From Candidatus Nanopelagicaceae bacterium (GTDB lineage Bacteria; Actinomycetota; Actinomycetes; Nanopelagicales; Nanopelagicaceae), in the NCBI GenBank assembly GCA_009694285.1, contig SHVK01000003.1:37308-101307 (forward strand): a stretch of 64,000 nucleotides of DNA, written 5' to 3'. The position numbers were made by a program, and so were the translations under genes. The notes beneath the pieces are model-generated. The model made no database searches. It had not been told where the DNA came from and saw nothing but the letters and a program-made list of their open reading frames with translations. Within the stretch, counting starts at the first letter, position 1; each line of letters starts with the position of its first letter. This document shows positions 62,958 to 64,000 of this stretch, piece after piece.

Positions 62958-63499
62958 TACTTCTTACCTGCCTTTCCTTGCTTGCGTCGAACAACTTCGT
63001 CGACATAGCGCACGCCTTTGCCTTTGTAAGGCTCTGGTGGACGAATCTTGCGAATATTTGCAGCGACTTCGCCAACTAATTGCTTATCAATTCCTTGAAC
63101 TGAGAATTTAGTTGGTGACTCAACAACAAAAGTAATTCCTTCAGGTGCAACAACATTTACTGGGTGGCTGAATCCAAGTGCAAAAGTCAGGTTCTTACCT
63201 TCTGCTGCAACACGGTAACCAACACCAATGATGTCTAGCTTCTTTTCATAGCCGTTTGTTACGCCTTCGATCATATTTGAAACCAGAGTGCGTGAAAGTC
63301 CGTGAAGTGAACGACTTTGACGCTCATCATTTGGACGAGCAAGTGTTAAAACACCTTCATCGCTCTTTGTAATTGTGATTGGAAGTGCAACAGTGTGAGT
63401 TAAAGCGCCTTTAGGACCTTTAACCGCGACATGTTGACCTTCTAATGAAACTTCTACTCCCTTAGGAAGTGTGATGGGTTGTCTACCAATTCGTGACAT
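62957..63499 (-). CDS. rplF: 50S ribosomal protein L6
   Basis: 180 residues from ATG 63497-63499, giving the family start [15 protein letters not shown] and a GGTGAG ribosome site; GTG 63505 is less likely. The repeat domains show [30 protein letters not shown] and the C-terminal [20 protein letters not shown]. It binds near the sarcin-ricin loop. Confidence 0.98.
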   Translation of the reverse strand: MSRIGRQPITLPKGVEVSLEGQHVAVKGPKGALTHTVALPITITKSDEGVLTLARPNDERQSRSLHGLSRTLVSNMIEGVTNGYEKKLDIIGVGYRVAAEGKNLTFALGFSHPVNVVAPEGITFVVESPTKFSVQGIDKQLVGEVAANIRKIRPPEPYKGKGVRYVDEVVRRKQGKAGKK

Positions 63500-63505
63500 C
63501 AGCAC

Positions 63506-63910
63506 TCACCATACGTAGGCGAGAACTTCCCCGCCTACTCCCTGTTTGCCAGCTTGCTTATCTGTCAGCAATCCGGATGAAGTTGAAATGATGGCAACAC
63601 CTAAACCACCAAGAACGCGTGGCAGCGCAGTTGACTTTGCATAAACGCGAAGTCCTGGCTTGCTCACGCGACGCACGCCAGCGATTGAACGCTGACGGCT
63701 TGCGCCGTACTTAAGATCAATTGTAAGCGTCTTACCAATTCCACTTTCATTAGTCACAATCTCGTAACTACTGATGTAACCCTCTTGTTTGAGGATTGCA
63801 GCAATACGTGCTTTGACTGTTGAAGATGGCATCGCCACTTTCTCGTGGTATGCCGAATTGGCGTTCCGCAATCGCGTCAACATATCTGCGATGGGATCTG
63901 TCATTGTCAT
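63506..63910 (-). CDS. rpsH: 30S ribosomal protein S8
   Basis: 134 residues. [21 protein letters not shown] at the N-terminus ([11 protein letters not shown] is the signature), with [20 protein letters not shown] and the C-terminal [10 protein letters not shown] primary 16S binder. It is the last complete gene in the window; ATG 63910 or 63904 could start translation. Confidence 0.98.
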   Translation of the reverse strand: MTMTDPIADMLTRLRNANSAYHEKVAMPSSTVKARIAAILKQEGYISSYEIVTNESGIGKTLTIDLKYGASRQRSIAGVRRVSKPGLRVYAKSTALPRVLGGLGVAIISTSSGLLTDKQAGKQGVGGEVLAYVW

Positions 63911-64000
63911 AGTTGGTTCGCCTTAACCTTCCTCGAAGTGGTTTCCGTTAGGACCTGCTCCGTAGTTTTCTTACTCGAGTTTGATGCAACCGCAGGTGAG
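63911..64000 (-). other. Unassigned 90 bp upstream of rpsH
   Basis: The canonical operon places an S14 gene (rpsN/rpsZ) here. I cannot recognise an S14 C-terminus in any minus-strand frame. One frame is open to the edge and ends in TGA overlapping the rpsH ATG, but its residues do not match a known ribosomal protein. AAGG upstream of rpsH may be its ribosome site. Confidence 0.4.

Overview
The window looks like a piece of the chromosome of a streamlined, AT-rich actinobacterium. Evidence for Actinobacteria: a WhiB Fe-S regulator, the guaB-guaB3-guaA run, DUF3017 between folD and mdh, an acyl-CoA carboxylase epsilon mini-subunit, a homodimeric-type isocitrate dehydrogenase, and a gene order that follows the Streptomyces/Mycobacterium backbone. 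Evidence for streamlining: no gap between genes exceeds 300 bp, most neighbours overlap by 1-14 bp, convergent genes abut or overlap, and by eye the GC content is only around the low-to-mid 40s %. This fits freshwater acI-type lineages (Ca. Nanopelagicales: Planktophila, Nanopelagicus). That assignment is an inference, not a computed placement. No tRNA, rRNA, IS element, CRISPR array or prophage was found.

Layout. 1-5812: cell-surface polysaccharide island (partial SpoIID/LytB protein, Wzt/Wzm-type ABC exporter, family 2 glycosyltransferase, LCP transferase, UDP-glucose dehydrogenase). 5768-12274: purE, purK and birA, then the biotin-dependent acyl-CoA carboxylase operon (beta, epsilon, maf, alpha). 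12275-13819: methylmalonyl-CoA mutase catalytic subunit. 13889-18361: D,D-carboxypeptidase, trpS, a CNNM/CorC-like membrane protein, and a MsiK/UgpC-type sugar ABC ATPase with a structured leader and a strong terminator. 18434-27491: icd, mdh, DUF3017, folD, purH, purN, DUF6350, sucD, sucC and the separate B12-binding subunit of methylmalonyl-CoA mutase. 27543-35707: pcrA, a PIG-L deacetylase, guaA, guaB3, a guaB without CBS domains, a MerR/B12-domain regulator and whiB. 35790-40496: groEL, groES with a CIRCE operator, tsaD, a tsaB-rimI fusion, tsaE. 40554-47217: a branched-chain amino-acid-type ABC transporter plus a secreted alpha/beta hydrolase, placed between alr and tsaE. 47219-53579: alr, acpS, a PAP2 phosphatase, glmS, glmM, rpsI, rplM. 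53713-63910: truA, rplQ, rpoA, rpsD, rpsK, rpsM, rpmJ, infA, map, adk, secY, rplO, rpmD, rpsE, rplR, rplF, rpsH (the alpha and spc operons, read leftwards).

How the genes work together. Propionyl-CoA carboxylase, split methylmalonyl-CoA mutase and succinyl-CoA synthetase form most of a route from propionyl-CoA (for example from Val/Ile breakdown) into the TCA cycle, where icd and mdh also sit. The Liv-type importer could feed it. Purine genes (purE, purK, purH, purN, guaA, guaB and the guaB-like guaB3) are dispersed but numerous. The most unusual items are the Bateman-less IMP dehydrogenase, the TsaB-RimI fusion, the Lys/Ala-repeat tail on L17, the hydrolase/transporter cassette, a shared promoter signature (TTGACC-N17/18-TACCCT) at groES and rplM, and several hairpin-bearing leaders. 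I did not find a clearly new multi-gene system. The best candidate for follow-up is the secreted hydrolase coupled to the solute-binding protein.
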